Assembly: GCF_905171765.1 (NCBI RefSeq)
Contig: NC_053394.1
Coordinates: 155,084,015 to 155,148,014, forward strand
Direction: 5' to 3'
Source: Bufo bufo
Taxonomy: Eukaryota; Chordata; Amphibia; Anura; Bufonidae
DNA length: 64,000 bases
Part shown: positions 1 to 10,692 of the stretch, in pieces
Position numbering within the stretch: position 1 is the stretch's first letter
How the letters are laid out: each line of letters starts with the position of its first letter
Position numbers and translations under genes: made by a program
Notes under the pieces: generated by a model
Seen by the model: only the letters and a program-made list of their open reading frames with translations
Told to the model about the DNA's origin: nothing
Databases searched by the model: none

Positions 1-880
1 GGCTGGGGAATGTCCAGTTGGTTGGACTGAAGCCACCGACCCATTCTGGAAGCCCGGAAGATGCGAGCATCAGCCGAACTTCCATAGGCCCTGATATCTA
101 CAATTATAAACCCGTAGTTTGTGTCAGCCAAGGCCAACAAAACTACAGAAAAAAACTGTTTATAATTATAGAATTGGGACCCTGAGTTCGGTGGCTTCTT
201 CACCCGTATGTGCTTCCTGTCAAGGGCACTAATACAGTTGAATTGTGCCCTCTCCAGGAAGCCCTTAGCAATCTAAAGCCACTGCTGCCTTGTTGGTTGA
301 GGCAGCACAGCACCTCGCAGTCGCAACCAAATGGTGACACAGTTTGCCCTCACTATCCCAGCAATTGTGGAGGTCCCCATTCGAAATTCAAAATGTAACG
401 AGGAAAAAGATTTTCCTGTGGCCAAAAATCTGTGAACAAAAAATAAAAACAATCAGGGAACAGTCAAAACACTATCACCATCCACTATTTTTATTTAATA
501 TGCAAAATCAAATCATCTATATATCGGAAATAAATGACATTTCTGAGGTTATAAGTGCACAAATATTTATATACCTCAGAGTCATAACTAGCCGTTCCTC
601 AGCTGAAACAATACGCCGCATGTTGGTGTCCATGAAGGTCAAGCCAGGCCTCAACTCCGCCAAAAGCCGATCAAAAGTAGTGATCGACATGGGACAATAA
701 TTATAACATTTTGCAGGGTTCTCATGTACTGTAGGTCTGCATGCAGACTCCTAAATTGACCTTTGCAAGCCCTCTGCGAAATAATAGGATGAACCCACAT
801 CCTCTCCCTCCGCGGTTCCTCCTCAAGCATTTCTCTTCGCTCTCCAAAGCATTGTTACACCAGCCAGTGCAAAAGCACAT
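1..880 (-). pseudogene. PIF/Harbinger transposase (HARBI1-like), decayed, runs off left edge
   Basis: Read right to left, this strand encodes a Harbinger-type DDE nuclease. The segment near 840-720 has WVHPIISQRACKGQF, typical of the N-terminal part. After a one-base frame slip come MSITTFDRLLAEL (near 670), ERLVMTLR at the exon end, then FLATGKSF, FEFRMGTSTIAGIV, ALDRKHIRVKKPPNSGS and GFIIVDIRAYGSSADARIF towards position 60. The aspartates in ALD and VDI match the first two acidic residues of the family. The third is not reached because the window starts inside the gene. Joining 575 to 429 across a GT-AG intron keeps the conserved block in frame. Damage seen: at least one in-frame stop (near 275), one frameshift (near 725) and apparent short deletions. 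Such enzymes cut at 3-bp TWA-type targets and usually need a separate Myb-like partner; none is visible. Family certain, exact ends not. Confidence 0.8.
430..574 (-). other. Intron of the Harbinger transposase gene
   Basis: On the minus strand the upstream exon ends ...actctgag and is followed by gtatat; 145 bases later ttcacag precedes atttttggccac. Removing 430-574 gives T-L-R-F-L-A-T-G in frame, which is the conserved order in this family, whereas reading through does not. The boundaries are inferred from protein continuity, not from transcript data. Confidence 0.7.
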
Positions 881-954
881 GTTCAGGATTTGATAACGGG
901 AAAGCAGACATCCTGCAAAGGAACATGTCGTCGTTTTATTCCAGCCACCTCTTG

Positions 955-1172
955 GCATGTTTGCACATGCTGCTGCCGGACCTCCGGCCCACCCCCATTA
1001 TAGTGAATGGGGTCAGAGCGGACTTCCGGCGGCACGGTGCACTAGCGGTAGCACGGATCTGGCAGGCTGTTCCCCGGCCGGAACAGTGTGCCGGAGAAGG
1101 CTTCCGCCGTTGTGAAACTACGGGGGGAAAAAAACAAACCAGTCCTGCATGCAGTACTTTTGTTTCTGTCTA
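955..1172. mobile_element. Left part of a Harbinger-type non-coding element, split by the L1
   Basis: GC-rich non-coding sequence with short inverted words around tccgg. It continues in style with the segment starting at 8504, which repeats variants of 'gatgcaacaggatccgtttt'. The L1 target duplication lies exactly between the two. It may be the upstream region of the same Harbinger element whose transposase lies at 1-880, or a related MITE. I recognise the sequence style from anuran MITEs but cannot place its outer ends. Confidence 0.45.
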
Positions 1173-1188
1173 AAAAACGGATCTCAGA
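1173..1188 (+). repeat. Left target-site duplication of the L1
   Basis: aaaaacggatctcaga; the copy at 8488-8503 differs at one base (g to a). A 16-base duplication is the length expected for L1 target-primed reverse transcription. Confidence 0.85.
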
Positions 1189-1317
1189 GCGCATGCGCGC
1201 GGCTTGCAGAGAGGACATGCCTCTGTGAGCTCCGCTCTGTGCGCCGAGAACATCCCGGTATTAGCGCCGTCCTCACGGCTCCAACAGCCTTCAAAATACA
1301 TGCAGGGGACCCCGAAG

Positions 1318-2433
1318 ATGACCTACACCAAAGGTAGAGCTAAGACCTCAGGTACGCCTGCCCCGTCGCAGATTTTACCAGAGATGTTTCGGCACATCAG
1401 ACAAACTATTATGGTGGACCCTGACCGTCTCCGGTCAGTCCCGCCTACTCCACTGATGGTAGACACTCGTCTGACCCCAACATCCCTGATCCAGGCCAGG
1501 CATTGTTGTACAAAAACATAGCCTCCCTATTTAGGTCAGAACTCTCTCAGGCGGTGGAGGAGTTTTCCTGTCAAATCCAGGACCTGGGGAGTCGAGTCTC
1601 TGAGCTAGAGACGCGGGCTGATGACATATCTGGGTGCTTGAGAAAGGCTATGCAGTAGCCGAAACGTAGCAACTCTTTTAACAGGTTTGTTCATGTAAGC
1701 AGTTCCCAATAAAGGGATTTTTTTCACCAGACATGCTGCCTCCGTTATCGCTTTTTGGATAATATCTGATGCCTTAGGCGCTGACAGGGAGGAAATCAAC
1801 TCCCATGCTGCACAGTTGGCCGCGCTTGAGCTAAAAATAGAAGACCTGGAAAACAGGTCCAGAAGAGGGAATCTGCGAGTTAGAGGCCTCCCTGAAACGT
1901 TTTAGGATCTACAAAACACCATGAACACTCTGTTTGGGGCCCTACTACCCCAGGCTGAGCCGACCCAGTTACGGATGGACAGAGTGCATAGAGCTTTGGA
2001 TAAAACCTGCTCGGCAGATCTACCAAGGGACGTTGTCCTCAAGTTCCACCATCCAGAGGTGAGAGACCAAGTATTGGCGGCCGCGCGCAATCGGTCTGAT
2101 CTACCGGGGCTCCCCTCCTCTGTGCACTTATATGCGGATTTAGCACCTTCCACACTTCTCAAACGCAACGAGATGAGGCCGGTGACATTAGCCCTACAGA
2201 ATGCGCAGGTGTGCTATAGATGGGGGTTCCTATTTAACTTATCCTTCCAGTTGAACTCCCGTAATCATACAGTCCATACTCCGGCAGAAGGCTTTGAAGC
2301 TGTGCAACGGGCAGGAATCCCATTTGAGCGCTCAGAAATTCCAGCTGTCTCACCAAGGCCACAACGACCGGCTAGGGTCTGGACCAAGGTCCCCTCCTCT
2401 TCACATCGTACAACCAGATCGACAGATAACTGA
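1318..2433 (+). pseudogene. L1 ORF1 (RNA-binding protein), interrupted
   Basis: The likely start is ATG at 1318. The N-terminal part is followed by a coiled-coil stretch including VSELETRADDI (to about 1628), then, past a small insertion, ALELKIEDLENRSRR, the RRM-type block NLRVRGLPE, and the C-terminal domain with RMDRVHRALD, YADLAPSTLLKR and YRWGFLFNL. This order (coiled coil, RRM, CTD) is that of L1 ORF1p, the nucleic-acid chaperone that trimerises on L1 RNA. Breaks: a frame slip near 1475-1520, the 129-bp insert plus 7-bp duplication at 1633-1768 (net 136 bp, shifting frame), and a TAG after RGLPETF (about 1903). Confidence 0.85.
1633..1761 (+). mobile_element. Short PLE terminal fragment inserted in L1 ORF1
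   Basis: 129 bp flanked by the 7-bp duplication atatctg (1626-1632 and 1762-1768); deleting insert plus one copy restores the reading of the ORF1 coiled coil into ALELKIEDLE. The insert starts with a stem-loop (ggcta...tagcc) followed by gaaacgt, the arrangement seen in the PLE terminal repeats elsewhere in this window, and contains an AATAAA-like cccaataaaggg. It looks like a truncated retro-insertion of a PLE 3' end. Hammerhead-like features are degenerate here. Confidence 0.6.
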
Positions 2434-5088
2434 GACTATGCAACTACAAGATGGTCTCTACTTTTCTTCAGGGATAGAAGACAGCGCTCATCTACTGATC
2501 TGGACGCAAGTGTTACCTTTTCTATAAATCTTTGGGGGTCCTTTTGCCCCAGTTTTGTTGTTTTTATGTTCCACTTTCTTCTTACTACAGGGATTTGGCA
2601 CAACGGACTTTCATGTTGCTTCCTCCACCAGGGTTGACTGGAGTGGAGCCGTCTGCCCTTTTTGGGCACCGTCTCCCTTCACCTAACCCACTACTACTTG
2701 CTGGCTTTGCTAGGCACAGCCACATTGTATGTTATGTAGTGCTTGCAAGAACATTGTTAATGTTTTATTGTTTAACGGTTACTCAAGGGGGTTATTCCTG
2801 TTGTCACTATAGATTCCCGCAGGATCAGTTAAATTTAGCAATGTCCTATATCACTTCATTATGTGTAAAATATTGACCCATAATGTACGGGGCTTTAATT
2901 CTCCCAGAAAACGCAAATCAGCTTTTTCTACATACCTTAAACATCTACCTGAAGTTATCTGCCTACAGGAATCACACTTCACTCCTACATCACATCCGAA
3001 GTACTTCCACTAGCAATATACAAGGTATTTCTCATCCACGTATTCCACTAAAAGCAGAGGGGTTATCACCTAATTTCCGTTTTCCTTAACCCAATCTATC
3101 ATTGACCCAAATGGGAGATTTGTATTATTAACGGGCAATTATAAAGAGGAAATCTTATGTATAGTTAACGTTTATGCCCCAACTGACGAACCTATTACCT
3201 TTTTCAGTGATATGAGTTGCATAATTGAACCCCTCTCCTACCATAAGCTTTTATGGTGCGGAGACTTCAATTTTGTCCTCAATCCTATATTGGATCGCTC
3301 ATCTTCCCCTGGCCATCCTCGCCCATCTACTCATACAGCCAAAATACGTCAAGTCTTAGAATCCTTGTCTCTGGCTGACTCATGAAGAGAACACAACGGC
3401 CCACAAAGGGGCTATACCTATTACTCCCCCGGCTCATAACGTATACACCCGTATTGATATGATATTGGTCACTTCATCCTGTCTTCCATATCTTTCCTAC
3501 TCCAGACATATTGTCTCATCATGGTCGGACCATGACATGGTTATGACAGAGATTGTCTCTGCGGGCAAGTACAGCATTCCTTACTCTTGGAGGTTGAATG
3601 AATCCCTCTTGACACGCCCTGCTTTGTATGGTCAGCTCCATGATGAACTAAAACATTTCTTTATTGAGAATATTTCCCCTGACATTGACCCTATGATGTT
3701 GTGGCTAACCCACAAAGCCTTTATGCGAGGGAGGTTAATGAGGGTAAGCTTCCCGATTAAAAAAGGAAAGGAATTCATCCCAAATTGCTTTAGAAGCTAA
3801 ATTGGCCAGGTTGGTTCGAGCTCACCAACAATCCCCTTCACTTTATCTTCTAAAAACAGTAAAAGATGTTAAATTGCAACTAAATATGCTACTCTCTAAC
3901 AATACAGAAAAAGCCCTCCGCTGGACAGCTTCCTACTATTATAAATATGCTAACAAACCTGACAAGATGCTTGCCCGCCAACTTAAAGCCAGACAGAAAA
4001 TCAATCAGGTATTCCAAATACATACACGCTCAGGACAGACCACATCAAACCCCGACCTTATATACGATACGTTTCATGCTTTCTATAAGCGACTCTATTC
4101 CAATCCTGGGATGCACTTTGGATGGAATGGGGAGGAATTCCTGTCTTCTATCCCACTTCCGAAACTCACCCCTGAAGCGTCGTGTTTAGGCGAAGATGTT
4201 ACGGAGGAGGAAGTAGAATTTACGACCAAAACCCTAAAACTTGGCAAAGCACCTGGTCCTGATGGGTTTTCTGCACTGTACTATAAGAAATTTGCCCCTT
4301 TACTAATCCCGCACATCACCCATTAGTGTAACCATTTAATGCAGGGTTCCAAGCCCCCGACAGAATTCCTCTCTGCCAAAATCACTGTAATATCCAAACC
4401 GAACAAGGACCCCTTGTCGCCCTCCAATTACAGACCTATTTCCCTCCTCAATTTAGATAACAAAATATTCACCTCTATTCTAGCGCGCCGCCTTAACAGG
4501 CTGACCTCATACATAAAGATCAAGTGGGCTTCATTCCTGGTAGAGAAGCCCCAGATAACACCCGAAAAATCTTGAATCTAATACAAAGAGCTAACAGAAC
4601 CAATACCCCACTAGCAGTGCTAGCTCTGGATATAGAAAAGGCCTTTGACACTGTGACTTGGCACTATCTATGCAAGGTTCTCTCCTCCATGGGCTTTGGG
4701 GGCCCTTCTTGACCGCGGTCCAATCTCTATATCTTTATATTATACACCCGAAGCAAGCCTTAAACTACCAGCCACACATAGTTCTCCTATTCGGATTCAC
4801 AGAGGCACATGTCAGGGGTGCCCTCTATCAACCCGGCATTATTTGCTTTAGCAATGGAACCCCTAGCTATTCACATAAGAGCCCATCCGGATATTACCAG
4901 TATCTCAGTTGGAGGGAAGGAATATAAACTGAACCTTTTTGCAAATGATCTCCTACTATCCATTACTAACCCTGTTATATCCTTTCCCTCTCTAATGAAG
5001 ATGTTGGAATCCTTTTCAACTGCCTCAGGCCTTATGATTAACCATACTAAATCAGAACTTTTTCTATGCAATGTTACACCCCCAACTA

Positions 5089-6701
5089 CAGTTGCAAGAA
5101 AAAGTATGTGAACCCTTTGAAAGGATAGGGATTTCTGCACAAATTGGTCATAAAATGTGATCTGATCTTCATCTAAGTCACAACAATAGACAATCACAGT
5201 CTGCTTAAACTTATAACACACAAAGAATTAAATGTTACCATGTTTTTATTGAACACACCATGTAAACATTCACAGTGCAGGTGGAAAAAGTATGTGAACC
5301 CTTGGATTTAATAACTGGTTGAACCTCCTTTGACAGCAATAACTTCAACCAAACGTTTCCTGTAGTTGCAGATCAGACGTGCACAACGGTCAGGAGTAAT
5401 TCTTGACCATTCCTCTTTACAGAACTGTTTCAGTTCAGCAATATTCTTGGGATGTCTGGTGTGAATCGTTTTCTTGAGGTCATGCCACAGCATCTCAATC
5501 AGGTTGAGGTCAGGACTCTGACTGGGCCACTCCAGAAGGCGTATTTTCTTCTGTTTCAGCTATTCTGTTGTTGATTTACATCTATGATTTGGGTCATTGT
5601 CCTGTTGCAACACCCATCTTCTGTTGAGCTTCAGCTGGTGGACAGATGGCCTTAAGTTCTCCTGCAAAATGTCTTGATAAACTTGGGAATTCATTTTTCC
5701 TTCGATGATAGCAATCCGTCCAGGCCCTGACGCAGCAAAGCAGCCCCAAACCATGATGCCCCCACCACCATACTTCACAGTTGGGATGAGGTTTTGATGT
5801 TGGTTTACTGTGCCTCTTTTTCTCCACACATAGTCTTGTGTGTTTCTTCCAAACAACTCAACTTTGGTTTCATCTGTCCACAGAATATTTTGCCAGTACT
5901 GCTGTGGAACATCCAGGTGCTCTTGTGCAAACTGTAAATGTGCAGCAATGTTTTTTTGGGACAGCAGTGGCTTCCTCTGTGGTATCCTCCCATGAAATCC
6001 ATTCTTGTTTAGTGTTTTACATATCGTAGATTCGCTAACAGGGATGTTAGCATATGCCAGAGACTTTTGTAAGTCTTTAGCTGACACTCTAGGATTCTTC
6101 TTCACCTCATTGAGCAGTCTACGCTGTGCTCTTGTAGTCATCTTTACAGGACGGCCACTCCTAGGGAGAGTAGCAGCAGTGCTGAACTTTCTCCTTTTAT
6201 AGACAATTTGTCTTACTGTGGACTGATGAACAGCAAGGCTTTTGGAGATACTTTTATAACCCTTTCCAGCTTTATGCAAGTCAACAATTCTTAATCGTAG
6301 GTCTTCTGAGAGCTCTTTTGTGCGAGGCATCATTCGCATCAGGCAATGCTTCTTTTGAAAAGCAGAACTGGTGTGTGTTTTTATAGGGCAGGGCAGCTGT
6401 AACCAACACCTCCAATTTCATGTCATTGATTGGACTCCAGTTGGCTGACACCTCACTCCAATTAGCTCTTGGAGATGTCATTAGTCTAGGGGTTCACATA
6501 CTTTTTCCACCTGCACTGTGAATGTTTACATGGTGTGTTCAATAAAAACATGGTAACATTTAATTCTTTGTGTGTTATTAGTTTAAGCAGACTGTGATTG
6601 TCTATTGTTGTGACTTAGATGAAGATCAGATCACATTTTATGACCAATTTGTGCAGAAATCCATATAATTCAAAGGATTCACATACATTGTCTTGCAACT
6701 G
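5089..6701 (-). mobile_element. Tc1-like element, family A copy 1 (inside L1 ORF2)
   Basis: 1613 bp flanked by TA (5087-5088, 6702-6703), with matching ends cagttgcaagaaaaag... and ...cttgcaactg. The motif aaaaagtatgtgaaccctt occurs at the outer end (near 5098) and again about 190 bp inward (near 5287), mirrored at the right end: the IR/DR arrangement of two transposase-binding repeats per inverted repeat known from fish and frog Tc1 elements. It sits in the L1 RT domain. A second copy of the family is at 19114-20742. Confidence 0.93.
5308..6339 (-). pseudogene. Tc1 transposase family A, one premature stop
   Basis: 343 codons in a single frame, the normal length for Tc1 transposase. The N-terminal paired-like helix-turn-helix includes [18 protein letters not shown], then the GRP-type linker (PRSGRPVKM) and second HTH ([10 protein letters not shown]). 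Catalytic residues are visible: D in ILWTDETKVEL, D in VLQQDNDPNH, E in [11 protein letters not shown], spaced 34 residues between the second D and E (DD34E). The only break is a TAG at about 5560 where the consensus has W (TGG to TAG). The protein would bind the terminal repeats and cut at TA. Otherwise the frame is uninterrupted, implying fairly recent decay. Confidence 0.9.
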
Positions 6702-8487
6702 TAAATCCCTCATATTACAAAACTTTCCATTCCAATACAAATCTCATCATATCCCATTTGGGAACGCAAGTGCCCACGACAATTGACTCAGTTTACAAAA
6801 CCAACTACTTACTTTTGCAAAATTAAAGAAGACCTCGCATCTTGGAACGCTCTCCCAGTATCCTGGGTCGGAAGGATCCATATAATAAGAATGGTAGTTC
6901 TTCCTAGACTTCTTTACCTATTTAAAACCCTCCCCGTACCAATCATTACCAACGACCTACGGGCTCTCCAAGTTGGTTATCATGAAATTCATCTGGGCAA
7001 ATAAACGCCCCCAAATATCTAGGATAACGATGTGCCGACATAAAACCCAAGGAGGTATTTTAAGTTCCAGACCTCATAAAATATTACAAAGCAGCCAGAC
7101 TGGCTCAATTGTTCCGAACCCATCTAGATCCTAAAACACATCCATCGTGGATTTCATTAGAACAATCCCAGATTGCTCCTTATACTTGGAGGGCCCTAAC
7201 TTGGTCTACCCTCCCCCTGCCGGATGCCATCCGCACTAATTCTATTTTGTCACATTACTCCCTTCTCCTATGGAGATCTGTTAGATTTAAGTTTTCACTA
7301 CAATCTAAACTCTCAGCATTAACATACCTGGTGGCTAATCCCGCATTTTTCCCTGGCCTTCAGACACATGCTTTCGCATGGTGGATCTCTAATTAGCTGT
7401 GTACTCTCCATAGTTTTTTAATTAGAGGTAAATTGCTTTCCCTAACCAACTTTAAAGATATTCTCCTCCTGAGCGGGATCAATTTACTGCCAGTCAAATT
7501 TTTTCTTTCCTACACTCATTACAGGCAAATAATCAAACTATAGACTTCACACCTTTTGAGTTGAGAGTTACTTACTCATTATACAAGCAAGGGCTGTTGT
7601 CCCAGATTTATGGGGTGCTTAATGCACTACCAGAAGGGACCAAGCTACCCTATATGAGGGCGTGGGAGGAGGACATACATATGGAATATTCTTTATCCAG
7701 ATGGTGCCAGGGTGCCAGCGTTCGCAGACCCTTACGAAGGGGTCGTGGCAAACCACATTAACAGAGACATCTATAAAAATCTTACACAGGACCTATCTGG
7801 TCCCAACAAGACTGCATCGTATTTACCCTGAGGTGTCTCCCAGATGCTTTCGGGGTTGTGAGGAGGATGGCACAATGCTCCACATTTGGTGGCCGTGCCC
7901 GATAGTTAGGAGGTTTTGGAGCCAAATTAGCAACCTATTAACGTCCATATTGGGTTGTGTCTACCCTACATCTCTCCATTTGTCTCTTAGGAGACAAACC
8001 CCCTTGGCTAACATATGCCAAATTTAAATTATCACAAGTCATACTCTTGGCGGCTAGAATCCACATAGCTTTCAAATGGTGATCTTCCTCACTTAGTTAT
8101 CAAGCAGTCTTAGATAGGATTAATAGGATCCTCTTATATGAACGGCTAACAGCTATTCGTATGGATACTTTCATTACTTTTGAAAAGTTCTGGGAGCCAT
8201 GGCTGTCCTCCTCTCACTCCACAGATCTTCGTTATTGCATTACTTTATGATGGATGTCCGCCTCACTGGGAGTTTTTCTTTGATGTTTTAGCGGATAACA
8301 TTGTCTCTCATTTTGGCTATGTAAACTGCTGATGCTACTTACTTCTGTTTAACTGATGTATATATCTCAATAGGAATACCGCCTAATAATGTTGTATCCT
8401 TTTCTTATGTTTTTTACAACATAATTTATTCTGTATTGATATCAATTACTTGCAGAAATCTTTCAATAAATATCACATTGAAACATG

Positions 8488-8503
8488 AAAAACAGATCTC
8501 AGA
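8488..8503 (+). repeat. Right target-site duplication of the L1
   Basis: aaaaacagatctcaga, 15 of 16 bases matching 1173-1188. Confidence 0.85.
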
Positions 8504-8697
8504 TGAAAATGGCTCAAACGGATGATAACTGATGCAACAGGATCAGTTTTTTTTTTTTACTGTATCTTGTAAAGAAATGGATCCTATGCAATCCTATGCA
8601 TAACTGATGCAACAGGATCCGTTTTTTTTTTTTACAAGATCCTGTTGTTTTTTTTTTCTCTCTCTCTCTCTTCTGACGGATTAGAAGAACGGAAAGC
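8504..8697. mobile_element. Right part of the Harbinger-type non-coding element
   Basis: Continues the element split by the L1. It has two near-identical words 'aactgatgcaacaggatc' (about 8527 and 8602), each followed by a T-run, then a (CT)n tract at 8657-8671. It contains no coding sequence. After the PLE insertion at 8711-9643 it appears to resume at 9657. Confidence 0.45.
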
Positions 8698-8710
8698 TAA
8701 ATGGTGATGT

Positions 8711-9643
8711 ACAAAAGAAAAATCAAAGAGCAGCACACAAACAAATTGACGGTGCAATACCTTCAAAAGACCAGGGACCACGGTCTCACTAAATGTATCG
8801 GAAAAGGCAGCACTCAAAATAAGTGAAAAAAAGTGGGTAATTTATTAACCCATGTGACAGCAATGTTTCAGCTCTCTCTATGGAGCATTTGTCAAGCCAT
8901 GTTACAATGTGCAAAATCAAGTGCTTATATAGCATACATAATTAAATATAATAATTACATAATTAGATCTCAATATAATTAAAATCAGTGTCAAAATACA
9001 TGATTCCAAAATAATTTCATAAACGTGTACATGATTTCATAAAAGTGATATATAAAGTGCAAAGTGCTAATATTCCATATAAAAATACAGTTAGTGCGAT
9101 CCATGTCATGAAAAAACCTTCACTAACATAAATCCAACCACAAGTGTACATGATTATGTGATAAAAAAAAAAAAGGGGAATTACAAACTCTCACATGTAG
9201 CTCGAGGCGGCAGGACCTGGTCGGCGTTATGTAAAACGTACTGCGTGGGCGTCGAATGCTTGTCTTCCCGCGAGACTAGTGTTACACCTAAGGGGCATAC
9301 GAAACCACAACCAAGATGGCAACCCGGCAGTAAAGGAGTACTGCGCACACTCCAGCCCACAGAGAGGTGGATGCGCTTCTCAGGATCACATGATCGCGGC
9401 ACATGACCACCACTCACTCCATCATTATTCCCTCCATACTGTTAACCCCATAGGGGAATGCAGGCTGAAATTGTGAACTGGACATATAGCGGATCACTAC
9501 CTTCACCCTCACTCACAGCCCTTATACAGTATGCAAATTTATCGTGGTACACTCACAAAGGCCTATTGACAAAGGCTCCATAGAGAGAGCTGAAACGTTG
9601 CTGTCCCTAAATCACCCACTTTTTTTTCACTTATTTTGAAATA
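8711..9643. mobile_element. PLE-derived non-autonomous element with inverted terminal motifs
   Basis: 933 bp bounded by the 13-bp duplication taaatggtgatgt (8698-8710 and 9644-9656). Two arms about 75-80 bp long (8814-8895 and 9567-9639) are inverted copies of each other. Each contains the ggctc...gagctgaaacgtt stem-loop plus gaaacg motif characteristic of PLE terminal repeats, and a run 'agtgaaaaaaagtgggt'. There is no RT or endonuclease coding. Variable-length TSD and inverted terminal repeats are typical of PLE insertions; the internal 660 bp are unrecognised and include a 12-A tract near 9163. Confidence 0.65.
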
Positions 9644-9656
9644 TAAATGGTGATGT

Positions 9657-10690
9657 AGCTAGCAGAAGACACATGGACGGAATAACTCTTTCTGTCTGGT
9701 GCATCAGACTTTGAAGGTTCTCCTTTCTCATATCCAGTATGGATCCATGCCAGTGAGCCTCTATGGAGGTAATAATTAGGTGAGTTGGTCCTGGACCTTT
9801 TTTTGTGTTCAGTCTTTCATATACTCACAAGAACAACCAATAATGTCAGCCAACGGTTGAACCAGCAGGATGGAGTCAACGCACTAAAATAATCTGAGCA
9901 TCTCAGGAAAAAACATCCAGAACAGTTTCCCTCATGAAGCTTGTAACAACAAGATTGTAAAGAAAGAAATTAAAGCTTGAGGGAGGAAACATTTCCCTTG
10001 AGTCAGAATGTGATTCTGGAGGTATTGTATTCACTTGCAAAGGGGTGTTAAAAAGGTTGCCTGGCCTTGGAGCTGATACCTCCTGGGGTCCTAACCTTGC
10101 CCTTGAACATAAAAATCCAGCTCTCCTATCTGCAGTCCTGCTGCTGCTCCACTCATCACAGGACCAGGAAAAGGCTTGGTCCCCTTGGCGGTCACAAGAA
10201 CTTAAACGCTACGTCGCAGTGGTGTAGCGTACAAGCCACTGTGACTACTGAGTCCTGTGACTGGAAGCAGCAGTCACAGGACAAAGCCACTCCCAGTAGT
10301 GACCGGAAGCAGCCAAGAATGGAGCAGTGTTGGGACCGGTTATTGGTATTTTTTATGTTCAATGTCACAGGTTAGGACTTTAGGAGTTGCTGGCTCCAAG
10401 TAATCTTCAGAAACAGAACTGTTATTCTGGGACCTGTGGGACTATTGCATGAAATAACCACTGGTAAATCTGGATTTAGTGTAATATATACTGTTAAGAC
10501 CCCTGAGTCTAGTGCACTGAGGGGGCCCTTAGCATGAGGCACACTGATATGTTACATAGCTAGCACCCAGCAAGACCTCTTAATGGTGTGGCTTTTTTGA
10601 AAATCAGCTGGTCAAAGAAGGTGATGTTACTGAAAGTGTTCATCTTTTTTAGGGATTGTCCGATGTTCCTTTTTAATAAAATAAGTCATG
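9657..10690. other. No gene seen; fragments of old repeats
   Basis: The start continues the Harbinger-type element. About 10025-10372 resembles a GC-rich MITE core (short inverted words around cagtcacagg and cagtggtg) but I could not find convincing ends. 10430-10580 contains words such as 'ccactgg' and 'gtctagtgcactg' that recur in degenerate form near 12430-12600 and 14540-14630, suggesting an old diffuse repeat into which the next two Tc1 elements inserted. Confidence 0.4.
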
Positions 10691-10692
10691 TA

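Larger units (their letters stand above)
2861..8275 (+). pseudogene. L1 ORF2 (endonuclease-reverse transcriptase), interrupted by Tc1
   Basis: The start is probably ATG 2861 (MCKILTHNVRGFNSPRKRK), the standard opening of the APE-type endonuclease. Further endonuclease motifs are VICLQESHF, LLWCGDFNFVL (about 3252) and SWSDHDMV (about 3520). Reverse transcriptase blocks: GKAPGPDGF (4245), NYRPISLLNLDNKIF (4430), FIPGREAPDNTRK, LALDIEKAFDTVTW (4622), and the catalytic box as LFANDLLL (4942), where the usual FADD has become FAND. The frame breaks at the Tc1 (5087-6703) and resumes with the C-terminal region, ending in a CxxxC...H....C knuckle in CFRGCEEDGTMLHIWWPCP (about 7840). Many frameshifts; no active protein is possible. 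Confidence 0.87.
1189..8487 (+). mobile_element. Near full-length L1-clade LINE, with nested insertions
   Basis: A two-ORF LINE on the plus strand: 5' leader about 1189-1317, ORF1 1318-2433, spacer, ORF2 from 2861, 3' UTR to 8487. It is bounded by a 16-bp target duplication (1173-1188, 8488-8503), so the whole unit inserted as one event. Subtracting the Tc1 (5089-6701) and the small insert in ORF1 leaves about 5.55 kb, ordinary for vertebrate L1. The 3' end has 'ttcaataaatatcac' with an AATAAA signal shortly before the TSD. Both ORFs carry several frameshifts and stops, so it is dead. Endonuclease, reverse transcriptase and C-terminal knuckle motifs place it in the L1 clade. Confidence 0.88.
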
